From NCBI GenBank assembly GCA_900547095.1, contig URFG01000003.1, forward strand, positions 62,001 to 126,000: DNA of 64,000 nucleotides, given 5' to 3'. Under the pieces are notes generated by a model. It saw only the letters and a program-made list of their open reading frames with translations. It ran no database searches and was not told the DNA's origin. The position numbers and the translations under genes were made by a program. This document shows positions 43,782-52,038 of this stretch, in pieces. Position 1 is the stretch's first letter. The number at the start of each line of letters is the position of its first letter. Origin of the DNA: an uncultured Oscillospiraceae bacterium (lineage in GTDB: Bacteria > Bacillota > Clostridia > Oscillospirales > Acutalibacteraceae).

Positions 43782-45002
43782 CTAATCAACCTTCCAATAA
43801 GCGTTTTTATATTCTTTATAGTATCTTAAATTCTTTTTGAGAAGATAAAGCTTTCTTTTAAAATCCTTGTCTTTATTGAAAACAAGCGGATTTAAATGCT
43901 GCTTTTTAAAAAGGGCAAGCGCTTTATCTTTATATTCTTTGTTTACAATATATTTTTTGATTATTCCTTTCGGCACAAACGAGAGTAACACCTCGTCTTT
44001 AAGCACGCCGTAGTCTTTGCAATTATCAAAAATAAGGTCGTCCGCTAAAATACTGACGGGATTGCAGCCGAGAGCGGTTATATAATAACTGCTTCTGCCT
44101 TGCCGTGCGTTTATTTCAAGCACCTTGAATTTATTATCGCGGTAATCATATTTAAGATCGAATTCCGCAAAACCGCAGTATCCGATATCTTCTAAAAACG
44201 CTTTAAGTTTTTGACATATTTCGTCGGTTCCGCCGAACTGATTATATCCGTTTATAAGCACGGCGGCGTTTCCCACCATATTTTTTGAATGCTCCTGCAG
44301 TCCTATCTGGGCAAAGGATAAAAGCTTTAATTTTTTATCCTTTGAGCAGTAAGCCACTGCGTCAAACAAATAGCTGTCGTCGCCGGGTATGAAATCCTGG
44401 ATAATAAGCTTGTCTTTGTAACCGCTGTTTTTAATAAGAGAAATGGTTTTTATAAGCTCCTCGTAAGACTCGATCTTATATATCTTATTTTTCCCCGCAA
44501 AGCTTAAATGATTATATTCTATAACATTGCTCGGCTTTAAAATAACAGGGAAAGAAAAATCTTTTGAAACTTCACTTGGCGATGAGCAGTCAAAATATTC
44601 GGTTTTAGGCAGATCGAGAATGCTGTTTTCATAGGTCTTATAAAAATCCTCTTTAAACATAAGAGTTTTTAAAAGGGAAGTATCGGGATAATTGAAAACA
44701 TATCCTGCATTTTTAAGCTCTTCTTTGTTTTTGGAAATGAAATCAGCATAGGTTTCATTTGAACTTATCAGGATAACCTTTTTATCGCCGAATTCTTTTT
44801 TAATTTTTAAAGCGGCGCTTAAAAATCCGCTCTGAGTCCAGATACTTTTATCGTACTTCACGGTTAAAATGCTGCTGTAAGTAGTATAAGGCAGAGGAGA
44901 GTGGCCTAAAAGCAATGCCTTAACCCCGAATTTTTCATAGTAACAGCGCGCCATATAATAAGCGTTCGCGTCGGTACCTGCTATTAAAACTCCGAAATCC
45001 AT
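43782..45002 (-). CDS. ATP-grasp ligase resembling D-aspartate ligase (Asl)
   Basis: 406 residues. The N-terminal VLIAGTDANAYYMARCYYEKFG and the later ILISSNETYADFIS match the pre-ATP-grasp part of the enterococcal Asl-type ligase. The ATP-grasp core shows FPVILKPSN (Lys156), IIQDFIPGDDS (201-210), AEFDLKYD and the metal site VLEINARQGRSSYYI (295-308). Asl joins D-aspartate to the Lys side chain of UDP-MurNAc-pentapeptide. The gene is five bases after alr2 and two before asnB. Family assignment is fairly strong; the exact substrate is inferred. Alternatives are other carboxylate-amine ligases. Confidence 0.75.
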   Translation of the reverse strand: MDFGVLIAGTDANAYYMARCYYEKFGVKALLLGHSPLPYTTYSSILTVKYDKSIWTQSGFLSAALKIKKEFGDKKVILISSNETYADFISKNKEELKNAGYVFNYPDTSLLKTLMFKEDFYKTYENSILDLPKTEYFDCSSPSEVSKDFSFPVILKPSNVIEYNHLSFAGKNKIYKIESYEELIKTISLIKNSGYKDKLIIQDFIPGDDSYLFDAVAYCSKDKKLKLLSFAQIGLQEHSKNMVGNAAVLINGYNQFGGTDEICQKLKAFLEDIGYCGFAEFDLKYDYRDNKFKVLEINARQGRSSYYITALGCNPVSILADDLIFDNCKDYGVLKDEVLLSFVPKGIIKKYIVNKEYKDKALALFKKQHLNPLVFNKDKDFKRKLYLLKKNLRYYKEYKNAYWKVD

Positions 45003-45007
45003 TAGTT

Positions 45008-46162
45008 TTATCGTTCCTTTTCCTTACCTTTATAAATTCTCGGCACTCTTGAAGATACTCCGCAAAGCAGCTTATAAGAGCTTATGCCGCTGCTTGCCGC
45101 CGCTTGTTTTACGGATACCGTATCTCCGAAAATTTCAACCTTATCGCCGACTTTTACGCTTTCATCGGCTTTTATACTTATCATATCCATACAGTGCTCG
45201 CCGATGATACCGTATTTTTTCCCGTTTATAACGACGGATTTAAGACCGTCGGGAATCCCGTCATAATACCCTGCGGCAACAGTGGCAACATATCCGTCGC
45301 TTTTCGATATATATTCCGCTCCGTAACCTGCAAATTCATTCTTTTTTATCTTTTTAACTGCTATCACAGTGCTGTAAAATTTCATTGCCGAAGAAAGCTT
45401 TAAGTTATTTTTAAATATTATATCGGAAGACGCGTTTTTAAAAAATTTTCTTTTTAATTTTCTGATTCCTGTAGGTTCGCTTAAGCTCTGGGCAAAGCCG
45501 TACATACATATTCCTGTCCTTATTCCGTTTACAAAGTCCGGCTTTTTATGATGAACGAATGTAAGCGAGCGGTCAAGATGAACTATGGGAATATCTTTTA
45601 AATCAATTCCTGCTCCTTTTACGATATTTAAAAAATTATTTTTCTGCAGGTCATAATAAGAATCGTTTATCCCCGAAGTCGCAAAGTGAGAGAATATTCC
45701 CTCAATCGTGATGTTTTTGCTTTCTTTTATCAGGCCGTAAGCTGTTTTAAGCTCCGAAATATCTTTAAATCCAAGGCGGTTCATTCCGCTGTCGATTTTA
45801 ATATGAATTTTAATTGTTTTATCCGATTTCAAAAGGGAATTTAAAGTATTTAAGCTGTCGGCTGTGAAAGTTATATTGTTTTGAGCCATTATATCTATAG
45901 CGTCAATATCGGCAGGCTCTAAGCAAAGAATAGGAATTTCGCCGTTAAATTCTCTTACTTTCAGCGCCTCTTCGGGAGTGGCAACGGCAAGATAATTTAT
46001 TCCGCCCTCTATAAGTGCGTTTACTGTGTGAAAACCGTGGCCGTAAGCATTGCCTTTTACAACTCCGAAGTAATACTTATAAGAATTGTAATTTTCTCTT
46101 ATGTTTTTTATATTGTTTTTCAGAATTTCCTCATCTATTTCAACATAGGTCTTTCGGTACAA
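45008..46162 (-). CDS. second, divergent alanine-racemase-fold protein
   Basis: 384 residues from TTG 46162, chosen because GAGAGGAAG lies eight bases upstream; an earlier TTG at 46180 overlaps that site. Pyridoxal Lys36 is in VVKGNAYGHG, Arg215 in GIRTGICMYGF and the catalytic Tyr in AGYGAEY. Around the substrate, however, HLDRSL (195-200) replaces the common HxxNSA, and AGYYDGIPD and GEHCMDMI replace IGYADGxxR and GRxCMDQ. The fold is clear; the substrate may not be alanine. It precedes the D-Asp-ligase-like gene by five bases. Confidence 0.85.
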   Translation of the reverse strand: MYRKTYVEIDEEILKNNIKNIRENYNSYKYYFGVVKGNAYGHGFHTVNALIEGGINYLAVATPEEALKVREFNGEIPILCLEPADIDAIDIMAQNNITFTADSLNTLNSLLKSDKTIKIHIKIDSGMNRLGFKDISELKTAYGLIKESKNITIEGIFSHFATSGINDSYYDLQKNNFLNIVKGAGIDLKDIPIVHLDRSLTFVHHKKPDFVNGIRTGICMYGFAQSLSEPTGIRKLKRKFFKNASSDIIFKNNLKLSSAMKFYSTVIAVKKIKKNEFAGYGAEYISKSDGYVATVAAGYYDGIPDGLKSVVINGKKYGIIGEHCMDMISIKADESVKVGDKVEIFGDTVSVKQAAASSGISSYKLLCGVSSRVPRIYKGKEKER

Positions 46163-46181
46163 AACAATTCTTCCTCTCAAA

Positions 46182-47285
46182 TCAGACGTTAAAACGGAAA
46201 AGCACTATATCTCCGTCTTTCATTACATAATCCTTGCCCTCGCTGCGGACAAGACCCTTTTCTTTTGCGGTTACCATATTTCCGCCGCATTTATTTATAA
46301 AATCGTCAAAAGATATAACTTCCGCTCTGATAAATCCTCTTTCAAAATCGGAATGGATTTTTCCTGCCGCCTGCGGTGCTTTGGTACCCTCGGTTATAGT
46401 CCAGGCTCTTACTTCCGGCTTGCCGGCAGTGAGATAAGAAATAAGTCCGAGCAGGTGATAGCATTTTTGGATCATTCGGTCAAGACCCGATCTCTCAAGC
46501 CCTATTTCTTCTAAGAACATTATTTTTTCTTCATCGGAAAGCTCAGATATCTCCGCCTCCAAAGCGGCGCAGATAGGAAGAATTTCCGCTTTTTCGCGGT
46601 CGGCTATCTCTTTGACCGTGAGATAATTTTTATTTTCCTCAATTCCCGAAGTAAAATCCTCTTCGCTCATATTGCAGGCATAGATAACGGGTTTTAATGA
46701 TAAAAGAGCGGTTGAGTGGAGAATTTCATATTCCGTATCGTCAGCCGTTTCCATAGATCTGGCAGGCAGTCCCGATTCAAGGTGAGAATTAAGCCTTTTT
46801 AAGAAATCCACTTCCTTTAGCGCGGATTTATCACCTTTAGCAGCTTTCTGCGCCTTATCAAGTTTTCTTGCCACTATTTCCATATCGGAAAAGATAAGCT
46901 CGAGATTTATGGTTTCAATATCCCTTGCCGGATCGACCGAACCGTCGACGTGTATTATATCGTCGCTTTCAAAGCAACGGACAACGTGAACTATCGCGTC
47001 TACTTCTCTTATATTGCTTAAAAATTTATTTCCGAGTCCCTCGCCCTTTGAGGCGCCTTTAACAAGGCCCGCTATATCTACAAATTCTATTACAGCCGGC
47101 GTAAACTTGTCCGGATCATATATTTCCTTTAATTTTTCAAGTCTTTCATCAGGAACGCTTACAACGCCCACATTCGGCTCTATCGTGCAAAACGGATAGT
47201 TCGCCGATTGCGCTCCCGCATTTGTTATAGCATTAAATAAGGTTGACTTTCCGACATTCGGCAGTCCTACCATTCCGAGTTTCAT
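46182..47285 (-). CDS. ychF: redox-regulated/ribosome-binding GTPase-ATPase YchF
   Basis: Obg-family P-loop protein (Ola1/YchF). 367 residues from ATG 47285 with GGAGG upstream; a start at 47303 would include that Shine-Dalgarno. G1 is GLPNVGKST (residues 8-16), G3 VDIAGLVKG, and the G4 position reads NMSEED instead of NKxD, the change that gives YchF its ATP preference. A coiled-coil insert and the C-terminal TGS domain follow (RAWTITEGTKAPQAAG...). It heads the long minus-strand run that continues into alr2 19 bases later, an unexpected linkage to cell-wall genes. Confidence 0.96.
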   Translation of the reverse strand: MKLGMVGLPNVGKSTLFNAITNAGAQSANYPFCTIEPNVGVVSVPDERLEKLKEIYDPDKFTPAVIEFVDIAGLVKGASKGEGLGNKFLSNIREVDAIVHVVRCFESDDIIHVDGSVDPARDIETINLELIFSDMEIVARKLDKAQKAAKGDKSALKEVDFLKRLNSHLESGLPARSMETADDTEYEILHSTALLSLKPVIYACNMSEEDFTSGIEENKNYLTVKEIADREKAEILPICAALEAEISELSDEEKIMFLEEIGLERSGLDRMIQKCYHLLGLISYLTAGKPEVRAWTITEGTKAPQAAGKIHSDFERGFIRAEVISFDDFINKCGGNMVTAKEKGLVRSEGKDYVMKDGDIVLFRFNV

Positions 47286-47317
47286 AAAATTCCTCCAAAA
47301 CACAATAAATCATTCTA

Positions 47318-47346
47318 ATTATATAATCTATTTACTCTCATATCAA
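47318..47346 (-). promoter_or_regulatory. sigma-A promoter of ychF and probably the downstream cell-wall genes
   Basis: On the minus strand: -35 TTGATA (47346-47341), a 17-nt spacer and -10 TATAAT (47323-47318). No comparable promoter was found in the short gaps down to 36254. Confidence 0.75.
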
Positions 47347-47374
47347 GAAAAATTGATAAATTTTAAAAAAAATA

Positions 47375-47403
47375 TTCCAAAATAATGAAAAATATAGTAT
47401 AAT
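47375..47403 (+). promoter_or_regulatory. likely promoter of hprK-glk-murB-rapZ-whiA-dnaE
   Basis: A perfect -10 TATAAT (47398-47403) with a weak -35 TTCCAA (47375-47380) at 17 nt. The stretch around this -10 resembles the one before pfkA. Confidence 0.5.
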
Positions 47404-47425
47404 ATCAAAATAAAGGAGTGTGGCT

Positions 47426-48367
47426 ATGAAAACGGATTTTACAGTTTCTTTTGGAAAAATAATAAAAGAATTCAATCTTGAAGAATTTTATCTTCCCGAG
47501 GATCCCGAAAATATTCATATTTCGAGTACGGAAATTAACAGGCCCGGTCTTCAGCTTGCGGGATTTTTCAAGTACTTCGATCCTAAAAGAATTCAGATAT
47601 TCGGTCTGAGCGAAATGAGCTTTATTGAATGCTTTGCTCATGAAAAAGCAGTTAACAGAGCCAGAGAGTTCTTTTCAAGAAAACCTGCGGCCGTAGTTGT
47701 TTCAAGAGAGCTTGAAATGCCTGAATACTTTATTGAATCCGCAAAGGAATTCGGAGTTCCGCTTTTAAGAACTAAGGACACCACTTCGGGATTTTCCGCC
47801 GCTTTGATAGCTTATTTAAGCCTTAATCTTGCCCCGAGGATAACCCGCCACGGAGTGCTTGTGGAGGTTTACGGCGAGGGTATTCTTCTCCTCGGCGAAA
47901 GCGGAGTAGGAAAAAGCGAAACTGCTATTGAGCTTGTTAAGCGCGGCCACCGCCTTATTGCTGACGACGCGGTAGAGATAAGAAGAGTATCGAGCAAATC
48001 GCTGGTAGGCTCTGCGCCTGAAAATATCCGTCATTTTATAGAACTTCGCGGAATAGGAATTATAAATGCAAGCAGGATATTCGGCGTCGGAGCGGTAAAG
48101 CTCACAGAAAAGATCGATCTTGTTGTAAATTTAGAGCAATGGGATGTAAATAAATCGTATGACAGAATGGGACTTGACGACCAGACTACGGAAATTTTAG
48201 GTCTTGAGATACCCTCGCTCACGGTTCCTGTAAGACCGGGAAGAAATCTTGCGGTTATCATAGAGATCGCCGCTATGAACAACCGTCAGAAAAAGCTCGG
48301 CTATAATGCCGCCGAGGATCTGCTCAACCGCCTCGGAATGACTGACGATTTTAAAGAAACAAAATAA
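47426..48367 (+). CDS. hprK: HPr kinase/phosphorylase
   Basis: Phosphorylates HPr on Ser46 for carbon catabolite control and removes the phosphate again. 313 residues from ATG 47426 (GGAG seven bases upstream; a GTG at 47420 is too close). The Walker A GESGVGKS is at 157-164, conserved His142 in RHGVLVEVYG, and the signature IELRGIGIINASRIFG follows. The C-terminal TVPVRPGRNLAVIIEIAAMN completes it. Glycolytic partners glk and pfkA are in the same run, which fits a role in sugar metabolism. Confidence 0.97.
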   Translation: MKTDFTVSFGKIIKEFNLEEFYLPEDPENIHISSTEINRPGLQLAGFFKYFDPKRIQIFGLSEMSFIECFAHEKAVNRAREFFSRKPAAVVVSRELEMPEYFIESAKEFGVPLLRTKDTTSGFSAALIAYLSLNLAPRITRHGVLVEVYGEGILLLGESGVGKSETAIELVKRGHRLIADDAVEIRRVSSKSLVGSAPENIRHFIELRGIGIINASRIFGVGAVKLTEKIDLVVNLEQWDVNKSYDRMGLDDQTTEILGLEIPSLTVPVRPGRNLAVIIEIAAMNNRQKKLGYNAAEDLLNRLGMTDDFKETK

Positions 48368-48383
48368 TTTTTCGGAGGATAAT

Positions 48384-49343
48384 ATGTTTAGACTTGGAAT
48401 TGATTTAGGCGGAACAAATATTGTTGCCGGAGTGGTAAACGAGAATTATGAGATAATCGCAACGGATAAAATAAAAACCAATATGCCAAGGCCCGCCGAA
48501 GAAATTGTTGATGATATTGCAAAAGCGGCAATAAATGCGGCGAAAAAAGCCGGTTTGGATATAAAAGATATTGCGGCTGTGGGAATAGGCACACCGGGTT
48601 CTATCAATCCGATAACGGGTATCGTAACATTTTCGAATAATCTCGGATTTTACGATCTTCATTTGGGCGAAATGCTTAAAAAACGCTTAGGCGTGGACCT
48701 CTATCTTGAAAATGACGCCAATGCCGCGGCTTACGGCGAATATATCGCAGGCGCAGGAAGAGGAACGGAAAAATTTATTGCCATTACTCTCGGAACAGGT
48801 GTCGGAAGCGGTATAATTATAGACGGAAAGCTTTATTCCGGCTCTAATTTTGCAGGCGGAGAGCTCGGCCATACCGTTATCCAAATGAACGGCGAAGCCT
48901 GCACCTGCGGAAGAAACGGGTGCTGGGAGGCTTATGCTTCGGCTACTGCTCTTATCAGACAGACTAAACAGGCTATGATCCGCTATCCCCAAAGCTCTAT
49001 GTGGCAGCTTTGCGACGGAAAGATAGAAAAAGCGAGCGGAAAAACCGCCTTTAACGCTATGAGAAACGGCGACGAGGCAGGAGCGGCAGTTGTAAATAAT
49101 TATATAGGTTATATAGCAGTCGGTCTTGCAAACGTTATAAATATTTTTCAGCCGGAGGTCATCTGCATAGGCGGAGGAATTTCAAAAGAAAAAGAAACTT
49201 TAACAGAGCCTATCAAGAAAATAATTGACGGCGAAAACTATGCAAGAAATATCCCTGTTAAAACAGTTATAAAAACCGCCGATCTCGGAAACGACGCAGG
49301 TATAATAGGCGCAGCTTTCCTTGACTGCCTTTATAAGGACTGA
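48384..49343 (+). CDS. glk: ROK-family glucokinase
   Basis: Phosphorylates glucose with ATP. 319 residues. Phosphate-1 motif GIDLGGTNIVAGVV, catalytic Asp in LENDANAAAYGEY, adenosine/phosphate-2 LGTGVGSGI, and the ROK zinc site GHTVIQMNGEACTCGRNGCWEAYAS with its Cys-x-Cys...Cys. It lies 16 bases after hprK. The ROK signature favours a glucokinase over a repressor, since there is no N-terminal DNA-binding domain. Confidence 0.95.
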   Translation: MFRLGIDLGGTNIVAGVVNENYEIIATDKIKTNMPRPAEEIVDDIAKAAINAAKKAGLDIKDIAAVGIGTPGSINPITGIVTFSNNLGFYDLHLGEMLKKRLGVDLYLENDANAAAYGEYIAGAGRGTEKFIAITLGTGVGSGIIIDGKLYSGSNFAGGELGHTVIQMNGEACTCGRNGCWEAYASATALIRQTKQAMIRYPQSSMWQLCDGKIEKASGKTAFNAMRNGDEAGAAVVNNYIGYIAVGLANVINIFQPEVICIGGGISKEKETLTEPIKKIIDGENYARNIPVKTVIKTADLGNDAGIIGAAFLDCLYKD

Positions 49344-49346
49344 TAT

Positions 49347-50255
49347 ATGTCTGCTTTAATGTTTGAGGAAAAGCTGAATGAATTAAATATAGAATTTAAA
49401 AAGAATGTGAATTTGAGCGAGCACACGAGCTTTAAAATAGGCGGCAACGCGGAAATTTTCGTTATGCCTGCAAGCAAAGCTGAGCTTGTAAGCGCTGTGA
49501 ATTTGGCAAGAGAGCAGGGTATCGGTTATTTCATTCTCGGAAAAGGCTCGAATATTCTTGTTTCGGATTTAGGGATAGAGGGAGCGGTTATCGATACCTC
49601 TAAGCTTAATAAGATCGAAAGAAATGAGAATATTATCACCTGCGAATGCGGAGTTTCGCTTATAAGGCTTTGCAATTTTGCGGCGGAAAATTCGCTTAAA
49701 GGGCTTGAATTTGCATTCGGAATTCCCGGAAGCGTGGGCGGTGCGATGATTATGAATGCCGGAGCTTACGGCGGCGAGATATCCGCTGCGGCAAAAAGCG
49801 CCGAATGCTTAGACATTGGCGGCAATATCGTAAATTTAAAGCTTTCGGCTTCCGATTTTTCGTACAGATCAAGTATTTTTAAAAAGAAAGATCTTATCGT
49901 GCTTTCGGCTTCATTTTCTCTTGAAAACGGCGACTGCGAGAGCATACGCTCTTCTATGAATGAATTTATGAAAAGGCGCAAGGAAAAGCAGCCTCTTGAA
50001 TATCCGAGTGCGGGAAGCACATTTAAGCGCCCCGAGGGATATTTTGCGGGAGCGCTTATTGAAAAAAACGGATTTAAGGGTTTTTCCGTGGGCGGAGCGC
50101 AGGTAAGCGAAAAACACGCAGGATTTATTATAAATAAGAACAGAGCTTGCGAAAAAGATGTTTCGGCTCTGATTAAAATTATACAGGAAAAGGTTTTGAA
50201 AAACGACGGTGTTTTGCTTGAACCCGAAGTTATCAAAGTGGGAAGAAAGGAATAG
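49347..50255 (+). CDS. murB: UDP-N-acetylenolpyruvoylglucosamine reductase
   Basis: Second committed step of UDP-MurNAc synthesis, an FAD enzyme. 302 residues. FAD-binding LGKGSNILVSDLGIEGAVI and GIPGSVGGAMIMNAGAYGGEI, catalytic Ser in YPSAGSTFKRPEG, and a C-terminal Glu in LEPEVIKVG. Type IIb size. The start is three bases after glk and the gene precedes rapZ and whiA, a typical Firmicutes grouping. Confidence 0.96.
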   Translation: MSALMFEEKLNELNIEFKKNVNLSEHTSFKIGGNAEIFVMPASKAELVSAVNLAREQGIGYFILGKGSNILVSDLGIEGAVIDTSKLNKIERNENIITCECGVSLIRLCNFAAENSLKGLEFAFGIPGSVGGAMIMNAGAYGGEISAAAKSAECLDIGGNIVNLKLSASDFSYRSSIFKKKDLIVLSASFSLENGDCESIRSSMNEFMKRRKEKQPLEYPSAGSTFKRPEGYFAGALIEKNGFKGFSVGGAQVSEKHAGFIINKNRACEKDVSALIKIIQEKVLKNDGVLLEPEVIKVGRKE

Positions 50256-50258
50256 GAT

Positions 50259-51119
50259 ATGAATCTTCTGATAGTTACGGGAATGTCCGGCGCAGGAAAA
50301 ACACAGGCGGCGAATACTCTTGAAGATCTCGGCTTTTTTTGCGTGGATAATATTCCGCCGGCAATAATTCCGGCTTTTATCGAACTGTCAAAAAGAAAAA
50401 ACAGCGAGCTTGAAAAGCTTGCGATAGTCACTGATGTCCGCGGAGGAGAAAGCTTCGATGAGATAGGTGAGATATTAAATACTCTTAAAAATTCAAATAT
50501 CGATTATAAAATTCTGTTTCTTGACTGCGAGGATAAGCTCCTTGTTCGCAGATTTAAGGAAAACAGGAGAAAACATCCTCTTTGCGAAAAGGAAAATATT
50601 TCATTATCCGAGGCTGTTGCCGCAGAAAGGCAAATGCTTAAAAAAATCAGATTTGCCTCCGATTATGTTATCGATACCACAAATCTTACCATTTCGCAGT
50701 TAAGACAGCGCATTTCGGATACCTTTTTGGAAAATGCCGAAAAGGGAATGCAGATCCAGTGCAAATCTTTCGGATTTAAATACGGCACCGACGCGGACGC
50801 GGATATTGTTATAGATGTCAGGTGTCTGCCCAATCCGTTTTATATTGAGGAATTAAAAAATAAAACAGGTCTTGACAGCGAAGTAAGAGATTATGTTATG
50901 AGCTTTGATGAAAGCAAGGAATTTTTAAATAAAATTCTTGATTTTATCGATTTTTCCATCCCGCTTTATTCGAAAGAGGGAAAAAGTCAGCTTGTTATCT
51001 CTTTCGGCTGCACAGGCGGAAAGCACAGATCGGTAACCTTTGCCCAGCTGCTTTATAAGCACCTGCTTAAAAACGGTTTTATCGCGTCTTCCTTGCACAG
51101 GGATATACATAAGAATTAA
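50259..51119 (+). CDS. rapZ: RNase adapter / nucleotide-binding protein RapZ (YvcJ)
   Basis: 286 residues. Walker A GMSGAGKTQA (8-17), GFFCVDNIPP and the family C-terminal domain with SFGFKYGTDADADIVIDVRCLPNPF and ISFGCTGGKHRSVTFA. In E. coli RapZ directs RNase E to the GlmZ sRNA and senses GlcN6P; B. subtilis YvcJ hydrolyses nucleotides and affects competence. It starts three bases after murB. The yvcK gene often found between rapZ and whiA in Clostridia and Bacilli is not here. Confidence 0.95.
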   Translation: MNLLIVTGMSGAGKTQAANTLEDLGFFCVDNIPPAIIPAFIELSKRKNSELEKLAIVTDVRGGESFDEIGEILNTLKNSNIDYKILFLDCEDKLLVRRFKENRRKHPLCEKENISLSEAVAAERQMLKKIRFASDYVIDTTNLTISQLRQRISDTFLENAEKGMQIQCKSFGFKYGTDADADIVIDVRCLPNPFYIEELKNKTGLDSEVRDYVMSFDESKEFLNKILDFIDFSIPLYSKEGKSQLVISFGCTGGKHRSVTFAQLLYKHLLKNGFIASSLHRDIHKN

Positions 51120-51130
51120 GGGGGAGTTTT

Positions 51131-52024
51131 GTGTCGTTTAATACCGACATAAAAAACGAGCTTTCTCTGATAAGACCGTCTGAATGCTGCAGACAGCCGC
51201 TTTTGTACGGCTTTTTGCTCTTCAGCCGGTCTTTTTCCGTTAAAAAGATATGTATGCAAACGGAAAATGAGAATACAGCTTTGCTTTATAAAAGACTTTT
51301 AAAAGAGGTATACAATGCCGACGGCGAACTTCTCTGCGGAGGAGGAGTAAGACCTACATTCAGAGTGCTTGTCACCGATGAGGCGGACAGGCTTAAAGTG
51401 CTTGCCTCCGTGGATTTCGGGATTTATTCCGGGAAAATAAACCGTGAGAATTTCGGCAGGGACTGCTGCTGTGCCTCTTTTATAAGAGGGGCTTTTTTGG
51501 CGTGCGGCCACCTTTGCGATCCCGATAAAGGATACCGCCTGGATTTCCCCGTAAAAGAAAGAGCTTTAGCGGAAGAATTTTCTGAATTTTTGCTTGAGCA
51601 TAATATTTCTTCGCATATTAGCACAAGAAATAAAGGGAATGTAGTTTATATTAAAAAAAACGAGACGATCGGCGATTTGCTTACGCTTATGGGGGCGTCG
51701 GCAAGAAGTCTTGAATTAATAGAAACCGCTATTTTAAAAAGCGTTAAAAATAATACTAACAGGGTAAGAAACTGCGACAGCGGGAATATAAACAAAACCG
51801 TGGAAGCTTCTCTTTACCAGAGAAAAGCCATTAATTATCTGATTTCGCACGATTATCTTGAGAGTCTGCCAGAAAATCTTGTAAAAGCCGCAAAACTAAG
51901 GCTTTCTTCTCCAGAGGCGACCTTAAAGGATCTTTGTAAATTAAGCGACGAGGCGATAACCGTTTCAGGGCTTAATCACAGGCTTAAACGAATAACGGAA
52001 ATATATGAAGAAAAGATAAAATAA
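51131..52024 (+). CDS. whiA: sporulation/cell-division regulator WhiA
   Basis: 297 residues with an N-terminal LAGLIDADG-like half (CCRQPLLYGFLL..., SFIRGAFLACGHLCDPDKGYRLDF) and a C-terminal helix-turn-helix (LPENLVKAAKLRLSSPEATLKDLCKLS...GLNHRLKRI). GTG start with GGGGGAG upstream. In Streptomyces it controls sporulation genes; in Bacillus it binds DNA and affects division and chromosome segregation. It follows rapZ by 11 bases with no yvcK between. Confidence 0.95.
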   Translation: MSFNTDIKNELSLIRPSECCRQPLLYGFLLFSRSFSVKKICMQTENENTALLYKRLLKEVYNADGELLCGGGVRPTFRVLVTDEADRLKVLASVDFGIYSGKINRENFGRDCCCASFIRGAFLACGHLCDPDKGYRLDFPVKERALAEEFSEFLLEHNISSHISTRNKGNVVYIKKNETIGDLLTLMGASARSLELIETAILKSVKNNTNRVRNCDSGNINKTVEASLYQRKAINYLISHDYLESLPENLVKAAKLRLSSPEATLKDLCKLSDEAITVSGLNHRLKRITEIYEEKIK

Positions 52025-52038
52025 AGGAGGGCGGATTT

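Noticed and set aside
49766..50431. 221-residue frame antisense to murB and rapZ
   Set aside because: It spans the junction of two conserved genes on the other strand and shows no recognisable domain.
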